Shown here: piece by piece, positions 54,208 through 63,556 of the stretch
How the letters are laid out: every line of letters begins with the position of its first letter
How positions within the stretch are numbered: the first letter of the stretch is position 1
DNA from: Sphingobacteriaceae bacterium
GTDB taxonomy: Bacteria > Bacteroidota > Bacteroidia > B-17B0 > Aurantibacillaceae
NCBI GenBank assembly: GCA_002319075.1
Contig: NVQB01000001.1
Span: 3,100,001 to 3,164,000 of the forward strand
Direction of reading: 5' to 3'
DNA: 64,000 bases
Program-made: the position numbers and the translations under genes
Notes under the pieces: generated by a model
Told to the model about the DNA's origin: nothing
Database searches by the model: none
The model's input: only the letters and a program-made list of their open reading frames with translations

Positions 54208-55407
54208 ATGACAGGAGCATATATAATAGATTTTCAAAGGACTCCATATGGTAAATATGGAGGTGCATTAAGTAATTATCGACCAGATGATCTTGCGGCA
54301 CTCGTAATTAAATCATTAGTAAAAAGGAATAAACTAATTGATTTGTCCGAAATTGATGATATTATTCTAGGTTGTGCGAATCAAGCAGGAGAAGATAACC
54401 GAAACATTGCCCGTTTCGCAGGACTTTTAGCTGAGCTTCCAGTTGATATTCCAGGAGTAACTGTAAATCGCTTATGTGCTTCAGGCATGCAATCAGTTAT
54501 GGATGCAACTGCAAGAATACAAGCTGGTCTTGACCATATAATAATTGCAGGTGGCGTAGAAAGTATGAGCAGAGCACCTTATGTAATGTTAAAAGCCTCA
54601 AAAGGTTTTGACCGTAATTTAGAAATGGTTGACACTACATTGGGATGGCGTTTTGTTAACCCTGCCTTTGAGTCAATTTACAAAACATATTCTATGGGTG
54701 AAACTGCTGAAAACATTGCAGAGCAATGGCTTTGGAGCCGTGAAGCCCAAGATGATTTTGCGCTTGCTTCACATAAAAAATACCTTCATGCATATGAAAA
54801 TGGGATTTTTGAAAAAGAAATTATTCCGTTGACTACAACCTCAAACACTATTCTAAATATAGATGAAGCTGTTAGGAAGGATACAACCATAGAAAAACTA
54901 TCATCTTTAAAGACCATATTTAAGTCAAACGGTACCGTTACAGCAGGTAATGCTTCAGGCCTTAATGATGGCGCCGCTGCAATGATTATTGTTTCTGAGG
55001 ATGTAGTAAATAAATACAAACTTAAACCAATTGCAAAAATACTATCAACCGCAGTAGCTGGTGTGCATCCCGATTTTATGGGAACGGGGCCTATACCTGC
55101 AACAAAAAAACTTTTAGAGAAAACAAGGCTTCAGATTAAGGATATTGATCTTTTTGAAATAAACGAAGCCTATGCTGTTCAGGTTATACACTGTATTCGC
55201 GAACTAAAGATTGATGCAGGAATAACAAATGTGAATGGAGGTGCCATAGCAATTGGTCATCCACTAGGCAGTTCCGGCACTAGAATAACCGGTCACCTTG
55301 CATTAGAATTAAATAGAAGTAATAAAAAATATGGCATAGCAACAATGTGTGTTGGTGTAGGCCAAGGTACAGCAGTATTAATCGAAAATGTAAATTACAA
55401 ATCATGA
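54208..55407 (+). CDS. Acetyl-CoA acetyltransferase / thiolase
   Basis: 399 residues. The nucleophilic Cys is in NRLCASGMQSVMDA (near residue 91). The C-terminal active-site motifs are NVNGGAIAIGHPLGSSGTR and CVGVGQGTAVLIE. The length is normal for a thiolase. The reaction is Claisen condensation or cleavage of beta-ketoacyl-CoA, of the PcaF/FadA type. It follows the SDR gene and may complete a short degradation pathway under TetR control. The stop overlaps a truncated second frame. Confidence 0.92.
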   Translation: MTGAYIIDFQRTPYGKYGGALSNYRPDDLAALVIKSLVKRNKLIDLSEIDDIILGCANQAGEDNRNIARFAGLLAELPVDIPGVTVNRLCASGMQSVMDATARIQAGLDHIIIAGGVESMSRAPYVMLKASKGFDRNLEMVDTTLGWRFVNPAFESIYKTYSMGETAENIAEQWLWSREAQDDFALASHKKYLHAYENGIFEKEIIPLTTTSNTILNIDEAVRKDTTIEKLSSLKTIFKSNGTVTAGNASGLNDGAAAMIIVSEDVVNKYKLKPIAKILSTAVAGVHPDFMGTGPIPATKKLLEKTRLQIKDIDLFEINEAYAVQVIHCIRELKIDAGITNVNGGAIAIGHPLGSSGTRITGHLALELNRSNKKYGIATMCVGVGQGTAVLIENVNYKS

Positions 55408-55457
55408 AAGAAGTATTTATTGTACCTCTAGTGCGGATTGACTATGCTACGTGGTAA
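55404..55457 (+). pseudogene. Truncated thiolase-like start
   Basis: An ATG overlapping the thiolase stop by 4 bases opens a frame of 17 codons (MKEVFIVPLVRIDYATW, then a stop). The first residues look like the start of a second thiolase (MKEVFIV..vRT). It is probably the remnant of a deleted tandem thiolase gene in the same operon. Confidence 0.4.
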
Positions 55458-55471
55458 AAAAGGGCGAAGTA

Positions 55472-56137
55472 ATGGCAAGAGAAGAACATACTATTGGTTC
55501 AACTGAACTTGAACCGCGTCTGAAAAAGATTAGGAACTTTTCAGTGATAACAAAGAGAAAAGCGGATATGGACATCAAGGAGGGCCATATTCAATTTTTG
55601 CGCAAAATTAATGCAGTCGATAATGTTCTCAAAGTAGGCGAGGTTGCTCCTGTATTTAGCCTTGTAAATCAGAGCGGCGAAATGATTTCGTCCGCTGAAT
55701 TTTTAAAAAATGGCCCTTTGGTGATCAGTTTCCAGAGAGGAAGCTGGTGCCCCTATTGCGTCGAAGAAGTCGACATTCTAAATAACATCTATCCTCAAAT
55801 AACAGCAGCGCGTTCTGATTTATTGGTGATTTCTCCGCAAAATCAACTGGGACATCCTCGTGTAAAATTCAACATGCTTTTAGATCAAGACAATGCATTA
55901 GGTAAGAAATTCGGGTTGGTTTACGAATTACCGCAATATTTGCAGAAGCTGTATAGCCTAAAATTTGGAAATGATATTGCAAAAATGAATGGCACAAACG
56001 TCTGGGAACTTCCCATGCCTGCCCGTTTCATTATTGGTCAGGATGGCATTATATTGAGCGCTCAGGTAGACCCAGACTACCGCTTTCGCCCGGAGCCACT
56101 GGAAACAGTCAATTTCTTGAAAAGCATAAAGGAGTGA
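55472..56137 (+). CDS. AhpC/TSA peroxiredoxin-like protein
   Basis: 221 residues from the ATG at 55472. The thioredoxin-fold active site is VISFQRGSWCPYCVEEVDIL (CxxC, with Pro before the second Cys). An N-terminal charged region of about 55 residues precedes the fold. The FQRGSWCPYC signature is found in bacterial peroxiredoxin-like proteins that use thiol chemistry. It may protect against peroxides. The start is uncertain: a GTG at 55451 is also in frame. Confidence 0.85.
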   Translation: MAREEHTIGSTELEPRLKKIRNFSVITKRKADMDIKEGHIQFLRKINAVDNVLKVGEVAPVFSLVNQSGEMISSAEFLKNGPLVISFQRGSWCPYCVEEVDILNNIYPQITAARSDLLVISPQNQLGHPRVKFNMLLDQDNALGKKFGLVYELPQYLQKLYSLKFGNDIAKMNGTNVWELPMPARFIIGQDGIILSAQVDPDYRFRPEPLETVNFLKSIKE

Positions 56138-56253
56138 TTTGGTTAGGGAAATTATATTGATACGGTCTCGAGCCGTTCTTCAGGCAATTGGTGAAATTTC
56201 GCTTTTGCAAAAAACTCAAATACAGATACCTTTATGTTATAAAGGTTTTTGTT

Positions 56254-56991
56254 ATGTCTGATAATTTTAATCCATTTAAGGCGCTTCACAAAAAGCAAAT
56301 GGAAATGAGGTCTGGGGTGCTTAACTACGCCCTAATAATGGAACATTTCACTTCAATGTTCTTGAAGGAGTTATTTGGAGTTACCAAGCCAACTGAAGAG
56401 ACATTTTGCTTTGGTAATAAAGGAACTTCTCTGTCCTTCGATACTAAAATTTATCTGTTGATGGATATTGGTGCTATGGACAAAAGCTCAAAAAGTAAGT
56501 TTCTCGCATTTATGGCAATAAGAAATCAGTTTATGCACAACTTTGATGCAAAATCATATGAGGAGTGTTTCAACTTTCTAGACGGGACGGAAGCGTTCTT
56601 GCTCAAAACTTATAAAATCGCTAAGACAGAAAGTAAGGAAGAGTATCTGAAGTTAGCGGTGGAAGCATTGTGCAAAGATGTCAATCAGTTGACCTCTGAT
56701 GTTATTGAGCATATCAAAGAAAAAAGAAAACGAAATGCTGAACTGAAATTTAAAAGCGAGATGCTTACACATACAGAAACGGCGCTACACTCTTTAACTG
56801 ATGAATTTATTGAAGATTTTAAGAGTGTTAAAAATAAGAGGTACACAGGCAAAGAAGTATCGAGTATAATAAGTTCTCTGGTTTCAAAGATCGGAACACA
56901 TGTTATTTTAGGGCGATATAATGAGTTTTTAAAAACTAAAAGCCCGGAAGAAATAAAAGAAATCAATAGAAAATTTAATCGTAGAGACTGA
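56254..56991 (+). CDS. Unknown helical protein with RNxFxH motif
   Basis: About 245 residues from the ATG at 56254; a longer GTG frame from 56188 is less likely. The protein is helical and charged. AIRNQFMHNFDAKSY near residue 90 resembles the RN..aH motif of MltR/DUF4145-like proteins, but the match is not firm. No membrane segment. Function unknown. Confidence 0.6.
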   Translation: MSDNFNPFKALHKKQMEMRSGVLNYALIMEHFTSMFLKELFGVTKPTEETFCFGNKGTSLSFDTKIYLLMDIGAMDKSSKSKFLAFMAIRNQFMHNFDAKSYEECFNFLDGTEAFLLKTYKIAKTESKEEYLKLAVEALCKDVNQLTSDVIEHIKEKRKRNAELKFKSEMLTHTETALHSLTDEFIEDFKSVKNKRYTGKEVSSIISSLVSKIGTHVILGRYNEFLKTKSPEEIKEINRKFNRRD

Positions 56992-57050
56992 ATCTATCTC
57001 TTTTATTTATAAAATGTCTATATTTACAATAGGTTTTGACGGAACCTTGC

Positions 57051-57150
57051 CACTCATCTAAGCGAAGCTGTATCAGCACCGTCTTCTAATTAATAGTATA
57101 ATCATCGAAACAAGCTTTTCGTTTCGAAGAACGGTAGATGAGTGACTTTT
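57051..57150 (+). other. Structured leader upstream of the 57173 gene
   Basis: CACTCATCTA (57051-57060) pairs with TAGATGAGTG (57135-57144), an inner CGAAAC/GTTTCG hairpin (57106-57126) sits between, and T-runs follow. This looks like a folded RNA leader. No known riboswitch class was recognised. Confidence 0.4.
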
Positions 57151-57172
57151 TTCCAACGAAAACTGTTTAACG

Positions 57173-57898
57173 ATGGCTATAAAAATTAATGAGAACACCG
57201 GCATTTTTATTAAGCGTCAAGCGAAAAAAATTGCTTCTCAACAACTCATCCCGCATCACGAAGCTCTAGATAAATCAGCAGTTGCTGCGGGGTTTAAAAA
57301 TTGGAAACATTTTATAAATGTTAGTAAAAATCTTTCAAAAAACATTGAAGTCCAGAATGATGCACCAACAACCGTAAGTTCCTCGGTAAAAGTGACGGCC
57401 AAAGTTCGAGGAAGGCGTTTGAATCCTCACAGAAATCTATTAGTTGCATCAATCAATAGGCTTCTCGATGACAATCTAATAAGCTTGACGAATGTGGAAG
57501 TAGCGCCTGCACATTCTGAGAAGAACGACGGGCATATTGTATGCGAATTATTTGGATATCCATCAGTTATACTATGGGAGGACATTGGTTGGGAGGAGCT
57601 AAGAGTTTCAGTCTGGTGGAATTATAATCACTCGCTTCATCCTCAAGCAAATCTAACTGGAAATCGTAGAGAGAATTTTCGAACTTCGGAGCCGCTTGCT
57701 AAGAACCATACCTATAAAAAATTTGTCGGAGTCGTTGCAAGCTGTTGGTTAGAAAGAAAGACCGGGAAGTACATTATGGGCAAGGACCGGGATAAAATTT
57801 TTAACATATACACAAGGTCAGCAGATAGATTGGCGCTTGAAAAATTACCCATCCAAGTACCAAAGGGGTATGCCGCTGAAGGAAAATTTATTTTTTAA
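57173..57898 (+). CDS. Unknown protein with a DUF5623-like N-terminus
   Basis: 241 residues. The first 50 (KRQAKKIASQQLIPHHEALDKSAVAAGFKNWKHF) resemble the short helical module found at the N-terminus of DUF5623 and related proteins. The C-terminal 120 residues are a separate mixed domain with SVWWNYNHSLHPQANLTG. It is probably monocistronic: a structured leader precedes it and a terminator follows it. Confidence 0.65.
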   Translation: MAIKINENTGIFIKRQAKKIASQQLIPHHEALDKSAVAAGFKNWKHFINVSKNLSKNIEVQNDAPTTVSSSVKVTAKVRGRRLNPHRNLLVASINRLLDDNLISLTNVEVAPAHSEKNDGHIVCELFGYPSVILWEDIGWEELRVSVWWNYNHSLHPQANLTGNRRENFRTSEPLAKNHTYKKFVGVVASCWLERKTGKYIMGKDRDKIFNIYTRSADRLALEKLPIQVPKGYAAEGKFIF

Positions 57899-57925
57899 TT
57901 AATTCACTTAAAACACAGTTTGGAG

Positions 57926-57950
57926 AAAAAGGGGCGTTTTGCCCCTTTTT
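57926..57950 (+). terminator. Terminator after the 57173 gene
   Basis: AAAAAGGGGC pairs with GCCCCTTTTT around a short T-rich loop. It lies 28 bases after the stop codon and is self-complementary in both directions. Confidence 0.9.
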
Positions 57951-58208
57951 CTGGCTTATACTAGTCTGCTCCCGTCAACTTGAAATAGTCGAATGAATCG
58001 GCCAATTTCCGCATGTCTTCTAACAATTCGTTCGAACAGATCTTCTTAAATAAACTTATTCAAACCGGCCTTTTAAACAAAACAAATAGGACTTTAAAAC
58101 AAACTCGCTCGGACTTTCGTCCTATACCTTTGTCATAACAAATCACCGGAGATTTAAATAAAGCAAAAAACGTAAAAAATAATAATTAATAATTAGAAAA
58201 CAATTAAA
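57951..58208. other. Noncoding stretch with a promoter for the SnoaL-like gene
   Basis: Promoter box TACCTTTG (58125-58132) matches TAnnTTTG. TAGGAC (58087-58092) and GTCCTA (58119-58124) form an inverted repeat in front of it, possibly an operator. No gene is visible. Confidence 0.55.
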
Positions 58209-58637
58209 ATGGAAACGAACAACAACAAAAATGCAGAAGCAAATATTGCTATCGTGCGTCAGTACTTTACAGAATTGGATTCTACAAAAAAAGTGCCTGA
58301 ACATTTATTAACCTCAGATTTTGTCTTTAACGTATCAGGATTTCCTCCGATGGATGTAGCAGCTGATCAACAATTCACAAAACTATTTTTCGACTCAATG
58401 CCGGATCTTAAACACCCATATGATGAGATATTCGCTAGCGGGGATTTAATTTGCTATCGCGGGAGATATAACGGTACTCATACCGGAGCTCCGTTTATGG
58501 GTGTGCCAGCAACTGGTAGCATTGTTGATGCCACTGGTATTGGTGTAGTGCGTGTTGTTGGCGGTAAGATTGCTGAGCTTTGGATCTCGCCTGATAGAAT
58601 GACAATTATGCAGCAGCTTGGGGTTCTCCCTAAATAA
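58209..58637 (+). CDS. SnoaL-like (NTF2-fold) protein
   Basis: 142 residues. The pattern fits SnoaL/ester cyclase-type proteins: NIAIVRQYFTELDS, VFNVSGFPPMDV, then ICYRGRYNGTHTGAPFMGVPATG and a KIAELWISPDRM end. The family has a small cone-shaped fold that serves as cyclase, dehydratase or binding protein. The substrate is unknown. It is the first of a set of co-directional genes with an SDR and an AraC regulator. Confidence 0.82.
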   Translation: METNNNKNAEANIAIVRQYFTELDSTKKVPEHLLTSDFVFNVSGFPPMDVAADQQFTKLFFDSMPDLKHPYDEIFASGDLICYRGRYNGTHTGAPFMGVPATGSIVDATGIGVVRVVGGKIAELWISPDRMTIMQQLGVLPK

Positions 58638-58731
58638 TGGTTAGCGAATGGGGAAGAAAGCTAGCGCTTCCCCGATCCTAAAAATTAGCAGGACGAGGTT
58701 TTTTAAATACAAATAAGAAAAGATAAAAAAT

Positions 58732-59730
58732 ATGAAAACAAATAATTATCAAGGCGCGTTACAGAAACCGATAAACTCAGGATTCAACGCGAAATCTGCT
58801 GCAAGCGATGTGATCAAGGGCATTGATCTAACTGGAAAACTTGCTATCGTTACGGGTGGTAACGTTGGTATAGGATTAGAAACTACTAAAAATTTAACGG
58901 CTACAGGAGCTAAAGTAATTGTCCTGGCCCGTGATACAGAAAAAGCCAATAAAAATTTAGAGGGACTAGCAAATGTTGATATCGAAAGATTTGATTTGTC
59001 GGATACAACATCTATAGATGCCTTCGCGGAAAAATTTCTTGCTTCAGAAAAACCACTTCATTTACTGATAAATAATGCCGGTATAATGTGGGTGCCCTTA
59101 CGCAAAGATAACCGTGGTATTGAATCTCAATTGGCAACAAACCATTTAGGGCATTTTCAATTAACGGCACGCTTGTGGCCAGCCTTAAAAAAAGCAAATG
59201 GAGCTCGTGTAATAAATCTGTCTTCCTTCGGGCATCATTATTCATCCTTTAATTTTGATGATCCTAACTTTGAGAAACGCGAATATGAAACGCTGTTGGG
59301 GTATGGTCAATCTAAAACAGCAACGAATCTGTTCTCAATGGAATTGGATAACCTTGCAAAAAATCACAATGTACGGGCGTTTTCGGTTCACCCTGGCTCT
59401 GTAGGTGGTACAGAGTTAGCAAGGGAAGCATCATTCGAGTTGTTTCAACAATTGGGAATTCTTGATGAGAAAGGCAATATTCGTCCCGAAGTGGCAGCTA
59501 CGCTTAAAACAGTTCCCGAAGGCGCGGCCACAACGGTTTGGTGTGCTACAAGTCCATTACTTAATGAATTAGGTGGAGTTTACTGCGAAGACGTAAACAT
59601 TGCAGAGTTGGATATTGAAAATAAGTTTGTAGGACATGGCGTGTTACCTTACTCACTGGACGAGAATAACGCTAAAAAGTTGTGGAAACTCAGCGAAACA
59701 ATGACAGGAGTAGAATTTCAAGTTATTTAG
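58732..59730 (+). CDS. SDR family oxidoreductase (retinol dehydrogenase-like)
   Basis: 332 residues. Nucleotide-binding start LAIVTGGNVGIGLETTKNL, LLINNAGIMWVPL, and the catalytic YGQSKTATNLF. It has about 25 extra residues before the Rossmann start and a long C-terminal extension, as in retinol dehydrogenase/WWOX-like SDRs. It probably reduces or oxidises a hydrophobic alcohol. It lies between the SnoaL-like gene and the AraC gene. Confidence 0.88.
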   Translation: MKTNNYQGALQKPINSGFNAKSAASDVIKGIDLTGKLAIVTGGNVGIGLETTKNLTATGAKVIVLARDTEKANKNLEGLANVDIERFDLSDTTSIDAFAEKFLASEKPLHLLINNAGIMWVPLRKDNRGIESQLATNHLGHFQLTARLWPALKKANGARVINLSSFGHHYSSFNFDDPNFEKREYETLLGYGQSKTATNLFSMELDNLAKNHNVRAFSVHPGSVGGTELAREASFELFQQLGILDEKGNIRPEVAATLKTVPEGAATTVWCATSPLLNELGGVYCEDVNIAELDIENKFVGHGVLPYSLDENNAKKLWKLSETMTGVEFQVI

Positions 59731-59752
59731 TACTTTTATTAAACGACATACA

Positions 59753-60571
59753 ATGGACTTTCAAACAAAATATATAACCCCAGAGATCAAGTTATCATGC
59801 TATAAAGAGCGGCTTCATACAACTGATGTAACGTTCGAGAAGCATGGTTTGATTTGGTTTATTTCTGGCGAAACAAAAATAATCACAGCAGAAGGATCCT
59901 ATCTGTTCTACCCTGGTGATATTTTTTTGATACCAAGAAATCAGATTGCAACCGTGATTTTAAATCCAAAAGATGGCGAGGCGCATAAATCAGTTGCAAT
60001 GCATCTTACAACTGAAAGACTAAAGGAGTTTTACAGTAAACTAGACGTCAAGCCAAAAACTACAACAAGCAAAAAAATACTAAGATTCAACAATCACCCT
60101 TTGCTGCAAAGCTGTTTAGATTCTTTAATTCCTTACTTTGAAATGGAAGGAATATTCCCTGAAGAAATCGCTTCGCTAAAAATCACTGAAGCAATAAGCA
60201 TTCTTCGGGTTATTGATCCTAGCATTGATAGCCTGTTGGCAAACTTTGAAGTACCTGGAAAGATTGATCTGACTTCTTACATGGAGAAGAACTATATGTT
60301 CAATATGCCATTGGAAAAATTTGCATACTTAACAGGTCGTAGCTTAACAACGTTTAAACGTGATTTTGGTAAAGCATTTAATGTTACACCTCAAAAATGG
60401 TTAACAGAAAAACGATTGGAGTTAGCATACTACCAATTTTCGGAAAAGAAAAAGAAGCCAATTGAGGTATATTTTGAAGTTGGTTTTGAAAACCTATCTC
60501 ATTTTTCTCATGCGTTTAAAAAGCAATATGGTTACTCACCTTCTGTATTGATCGAACAAGCCGGTCGGTAA
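59753..60571 (+). CDS. AraC-family transcriptional regulator
   Basis: 272 residues. The N-terminal cupin-like sensor has LIWFISGETKIITAEGSYLFYPGDIFLIP. The C-terminal double HTH starts MPLEKFAYLTGRSLTTFKRDFGKAF and ends VYFEVGFENLSHFSHAFKKQYGYSPS. It starts 23 bases after the SDR stop and probably controls this gene set. Confidence 0.92.
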   Translation: MDFQTKYITPEIKLSCYKERLHTTDVTFEKHGLIWFISGETKIITAEGSYLFYPGDIFLIPRNQIATVILNPKDGEAHKSVAMHLTTERLKEFYSKLDVKPKTTTSKKILRFNNHPLLQSCLDSLIPYFEMEGIFPEEIASLKITEAISILRVIDPSIDSLLANFEVPGKIDLTSYMEKNYMFNMPLEKFAYLTGRSLTTFKRDFGKAFNVTPQKWLTEKRLELAYYQFSEKKKKPIEVYFEVGFENLSHFSHAFKKQYGYSPSVLIEQAGR

Positions 60572-60660
60572 TAGTTATTGCTGCAGTGGGCTGATGGTCA
60601 CAAACCATCACCGCAGTAGCATCTATAAAAGATTCAAATTCATTATTTAAAATCATTGAA

Positions 60661-61710
60661 ATGCTAAGTGTATTAATTATACAACTAATTAGGAAACTCA
60701 TGTTTAGAAAGAAAATACCAACAGTAAAAAGCTATACTTCAAATCCGGCTTTAAAGACTGTGATGCAGGATTGGTTGGGTACGCCGTTAGACCAGGACGG
60801 ATTATTTATTAATGCTGAATTTCCAACTATTATTAGCTTCAATGCGATATTTAAATTTTTGATCCAAAGAAATCCTCAACGCTCAATTAAAAAACATGAC
60901 ACATGGCGCATTCCGGTAATAAAAAATGACGTTTGGTTGAATGATTCTGATGACAAAATTGTTTGGTTGGGTCACGCTAGTTTTTTTATTCAATTAGGAG
61001 GCTCACGAATTATTGTTGATCCCATTTTCGGTAATCTTGTAGTGGGTAAACGTCATTCAGAGCTTCCGGTTGATCCGAGGAAATTAGTAAACATTGATTA
61101 CATCCTCATATCTCACGCCCATTACGATCATTGTGATAAAAAAAGTTTGAAGTTATTAGCAGAAAAGAATCCACAAGCTAAAATACTTTGTGGATTGAAC
61201 CTAAACAAACTAATACGCAAGTGGATTGGCAATTCAATACAAACTGCAGGTTGGTACCAACAGTATGTAACGCAACCCGATTTGCTTATCACATTTGTCC
61301 CATCACGACATTGGGCAAACAGAAATATATTTGATGCAAATACAACACTTTGGGGAGGCTTCGTAATTCAATACCATGGCAAGTGTATCTATTTTGGTGG
61401 TGATTCAGGACATGGTTCGCACTTCAAAGAAATCGGTAAAAACTTTCCCAACATCAGTGTAGCATTGATTGGCGCAGGGGCTTATGCTCCTAACTGGTTT
61501 ATGGGTCAGCATCATCAGGACCCTTACAAGGCATTGGAAGCCTTCCATGCAACTGGAGCAAAAACCTTTATCCCTTTTCATTACGGCACGTTTGACTCTG
61601 CCGATGAGCCAATGGGGGAACCGGAACAAATTTTAAATAAGCTCAACGAAGAAGGAAAGATCAGGAACAATTTAAAAATCTTGAAACTTGGAGAAATATT
61701 TCAGTTCTAA
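60661..61710 (+). CDS. Metallo-beta-lactamase-fold hydrolase (NAPE-PLD/UlaG-like)
   Basis: 349 residues. The metal-binding motif is HAHYDHCDKKSL, with further ligands in PSRHWANR, FGGDSGHG and FHYGTFD. The start LGHASFFIQLGGSRIIVDPIFG is typical of the UlaG/NAPE-PLD group, which hydrolyses phosphodiester or lactone bonds. A membrane-binding N-terminal segment is possible (LSVLIIQLIRKLMF). It precedes the bestrophin-like gene by 26 bases. Confidence 0.88.
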   Translation: MLSVLIIQLIRKLMFRKKIPTVKSYTSNPALKTVMQDWLGTPLDQDGLFINAEFPTIISFNAIFKFLIQRNPQRSIKKHDTWRIPVIKNDVWLNDSDDKIVWLGHASFFIQLGGSRIIVDPIFGNLVVGKRHSELPVDPRKLVNIDYILISHAHYDHCDKKSLKLLAEKNPQAKILCGLNLNKLIRKWIGNSIQTAGWYQQYVTQPDLLITFVPSRHWANRNIFDANTTLWGGFVIQYHGKCIYFGGDSGHGSHFKEIGKNFPNISVALIGAGAYAPNWFMGQHHQDPYKALEAFHATGAKTFIPFHYGTFDSADEPMGEPEQILNKLNEEGKIRNNLKILKLGEIFQF

Positions 61711-61736
61711 TAGTTAACAATCTAAAAATAAATACG

Positions 61737-62771
61737 ATGTATGTAACTAAAAATTTACCATTTAGAACAATGATGCAAACGGGGGTAGTACATCTTGTTT
61801 GGATAATGGCATGGACAGGCTTGGTTCTCTTCCTGTTCAGTTATCTAAATCTAAAGTGGATAAATGTTCCTTGGACTGCGGTTGCAGTAATAGGTACTGC
61901 CGTTTCCTTTTATATCGGTTTCAAAAACAATCAGGCTTATGATCGCTTATGGGAAGCCAGGAAAATATGGGGCGCAGTTACAAACACAAGTCGTATGTGG
62001 GGGAGCAATTTGCGAGGATTCATTACGCCGCAGTTTACAGATAAATCAGTTTCGGACGAGCACATCAACGGGATTGTTAAGAGAATGATTTATCGTCACA
62101 TTGCATACTTATATACATTAAGAAAACAGCTATTGATACCAGCACCTTGGGAACATGTAAGCCTTAACTCAAGAGTAGCGAGCGTTAATCGTAACAGAAT
62201 GCAAAAGTTCGGAGCAGGAATGTTTGAAGACGAACATCTTCATTATTTAGAAAAACACTTGGAAAAAGAGGAGCATCAAAAATTACCCGAAGTAGCAAAT
62301 ATGGCAACACATTTAATTGATTTACAATCACAACAACTAATGCAACTTCGCAACGAACACCTTATTGATGATTTCAGGCACATGGAGTTACAGAAATTAT
62401 TAAACGATATGTACACATCTCAAGGTCAAGCAGAAAGAATAAAGAAGTTCCCATTGCCAAGACAATATGGAAATGGCAGCAAGATCTTCGTTGGTATTTT
62501 CATTTTCCTTCTACCTTTTGGGTTAATTACCGAGTTCACAAATTCGGGAGTATTTGGCTCATGGTTCTTTGTACCTATAGTTTCAGTAATTGCATGGATA
62601 TTTTTAATGATGGAATTAGTAGGTGATTATTCCGAAAATCCATTTGAAGGATTAGGCAATGATGTACCAATGCTCTCCATTTGCAGGAACATTGAAATTG
62701 ACTTGAAACAGATGATACAGGATTCCGATATACCGGAACCTATAAAGTCAAAAAATGGAGTTTTAATGTAA
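61737..62771 (+). CDS. Bestrophin-like ion channel
   Basis: 344 residues. Two N-terminal membrane helices (about 17-38 and 44-62), then the bestrophin signature FYIGFKNNQAYDRLWEARKIWGAVTNTSRMW and a C-terminal pair of hydrophobic segments (about 243-260 and 266-286). Bacterial bestrophins are pentameric ion channels. A DYSENPFEGLGNDVPM motif near the C-terminus matches the family's acidic region. It is probably in one transcript with the upstream hydrolase. Confidence 0.9.
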   Translation: MYVTKNLPFRTMMQTGVVHLVWIMAWTGLVLFLFSYLNLKWINVPWTAVAVIGTAVSFYIGFKNNQAYDRLWEARKIWGAVTNTSRMWGSNLRGFITPQFTDKSVSDEHINGIVKRMIYRHIAYLYTLRKQLLIPAPWEHVSLNSRVASVNRNRMQKFGAGMFEDEHLHYLEKHLEKEEHQKLPEVANMATHLIDLQSQQLMQLRNEHLIDDFRHMELQKLLNDMYTSQGQAERIKKFPLPRQYGNGSKIFVGIFIFLLPFGLITEFTNSGVFGSWFFVPIVSVIAWIFLMMELVGDYSENPFEGLGNDVPMLSICRNIEIDLKQMIQDSDIPEPIKSKNGVLM

Positions 62772-62823
62772 TCCATTACATTCTAAATTTAACCAAAACG
62801 ATAGATGGCCTGGCAAAAAAGCT

Positions 62824-63006
62824 ATGGATACTAAAAGCACAAAATATAAATTAACCAAACGCATCCTTAAATACTCAGATATATATACCCAGCAATATTT
62901 ATCCGAATGTTCAGTTGAAGAACTGTTACAGATACAAGAAAGGTGTTTAATAAAACTGCTATTGAGATCTGCCTTTCGCAATCGTGATAAAAACCATAGC
63001 GTTTAG
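62824..63006 (+). CDS. Small unknown protein
   Basis: 60 residues, helical and charged (KYKLTKRILKYSDIYTQQYL, then VEELLQIQERCLIKLL). It follows the bestrophin gene by 52 bases on the same strand. No family was recognised; it is a plausible small gene but could be chance. Confidence 0.4.
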   Translation: MDTKSTKYKLTKRILKYSDIYTQQYLSECSVEELLQIQERCLIKLLLRSAFRNRDKNHSV

Positions 63007-63037
63007 CAAATATTACATTTTGGCTTTTAATTTTCAA

Positions 63038-63427
63038 TTAAACTTTCTGTTTTTCTATAACTTCTTTAAAATAATCTTTGGTTGGACAATAGAATTCCGA
63101 AGCTGGCATCGTTTCATACTTTTCATTCCAAACGATTATCGAATTTAAAATTGGAAGTAGTTCAATACCTTTTTCAGTTAATGAGTACTCAACTCGTGGA
63201 GGTATTTCACTAAATGCTTCTCTTATAACTATGCCATCATCTTCCAATTCCTTCAACTGTTCAGTTAAAACTTTTCTGGTAATCAATGGAATTAGCGCAT
63301 CTAATTGACCAAATCTTACTTTACGTTTTTGTAATATATAAACTATGATAGGTTTCCACTTAGTACCTATAATAGACATTGATCGCGTCAGCGAACATTT
63401 TGAAAAGCTAAATCTTTCGTCTTTCAT
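63038..63427 (-). CDS. HxlR-family transcriptional regulator
   Basis: 129 residues. The winged HTH has the HxlR signature: CSLTRSMSIIGTKWKPIIVYIL, then VRFGQLDALIPLITRKVLTEQLKELEDDGIVIREAF and PPRVEYSLTEKGIELLPIL. It is divergent from the SDR gene at 63557. An inverted repeat lies between the two, so it probably controls that gene and itself. Confidence 0.92.
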   Translation of the reverse strand: MKDERFSFSKCSLTRSMSIIGTKWKPIIVYILQKRKVRFGQLDALIPLITRKVLTEQLKELEDDGIVIREAFSEIPPRVEYSLTEKGIELLPILNSIIVWNEKYETMPASEFYCPTKDYFKEVIEKQKV

Positions 63428-63443
63428 GTCAGTCTGGTTTTAA

Positions 63444-63463
63444 TAGTTACTTTTCGGTAACTA
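63444..63463. promoter_or_regulatory. HxlR operator-like inverted repeat
   Basis: TAGTTACttttcgGTAACTA lies 17 bases upstream of the HxlR start and upstream of the SDR promoter. Confidence 0.65.
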
Positions 63464-63503
63464 CTTAATATTCATATTGGTATCTTCTGGAAACAAATGT
63501 AGG

Positions 63504-63511
63504 TAACTTTG
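63504..63511 (+). promoter_or_regulatory. Promoter box for the SDR gene (TAACTTTG)
   Basis: This matches TAnnTTTG, with a possible -33 TTG at 63477-63479. It lies 45 bases before the ATG. Confidence 0.6.
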
Positions 63512-63556
63512 TGATACAATTCAATTATCAAATCATAAAACAAAAAAACGTAGAAA

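Noticed and set aside
50240-58200. A second copy of the tRNA-Cys 3' end as right attachment site
   Set aside because: I looked for TTCGAATCC- and CGGGACC-type matches here and found none that extend beyond a few bases, so the right end stays unresolved.
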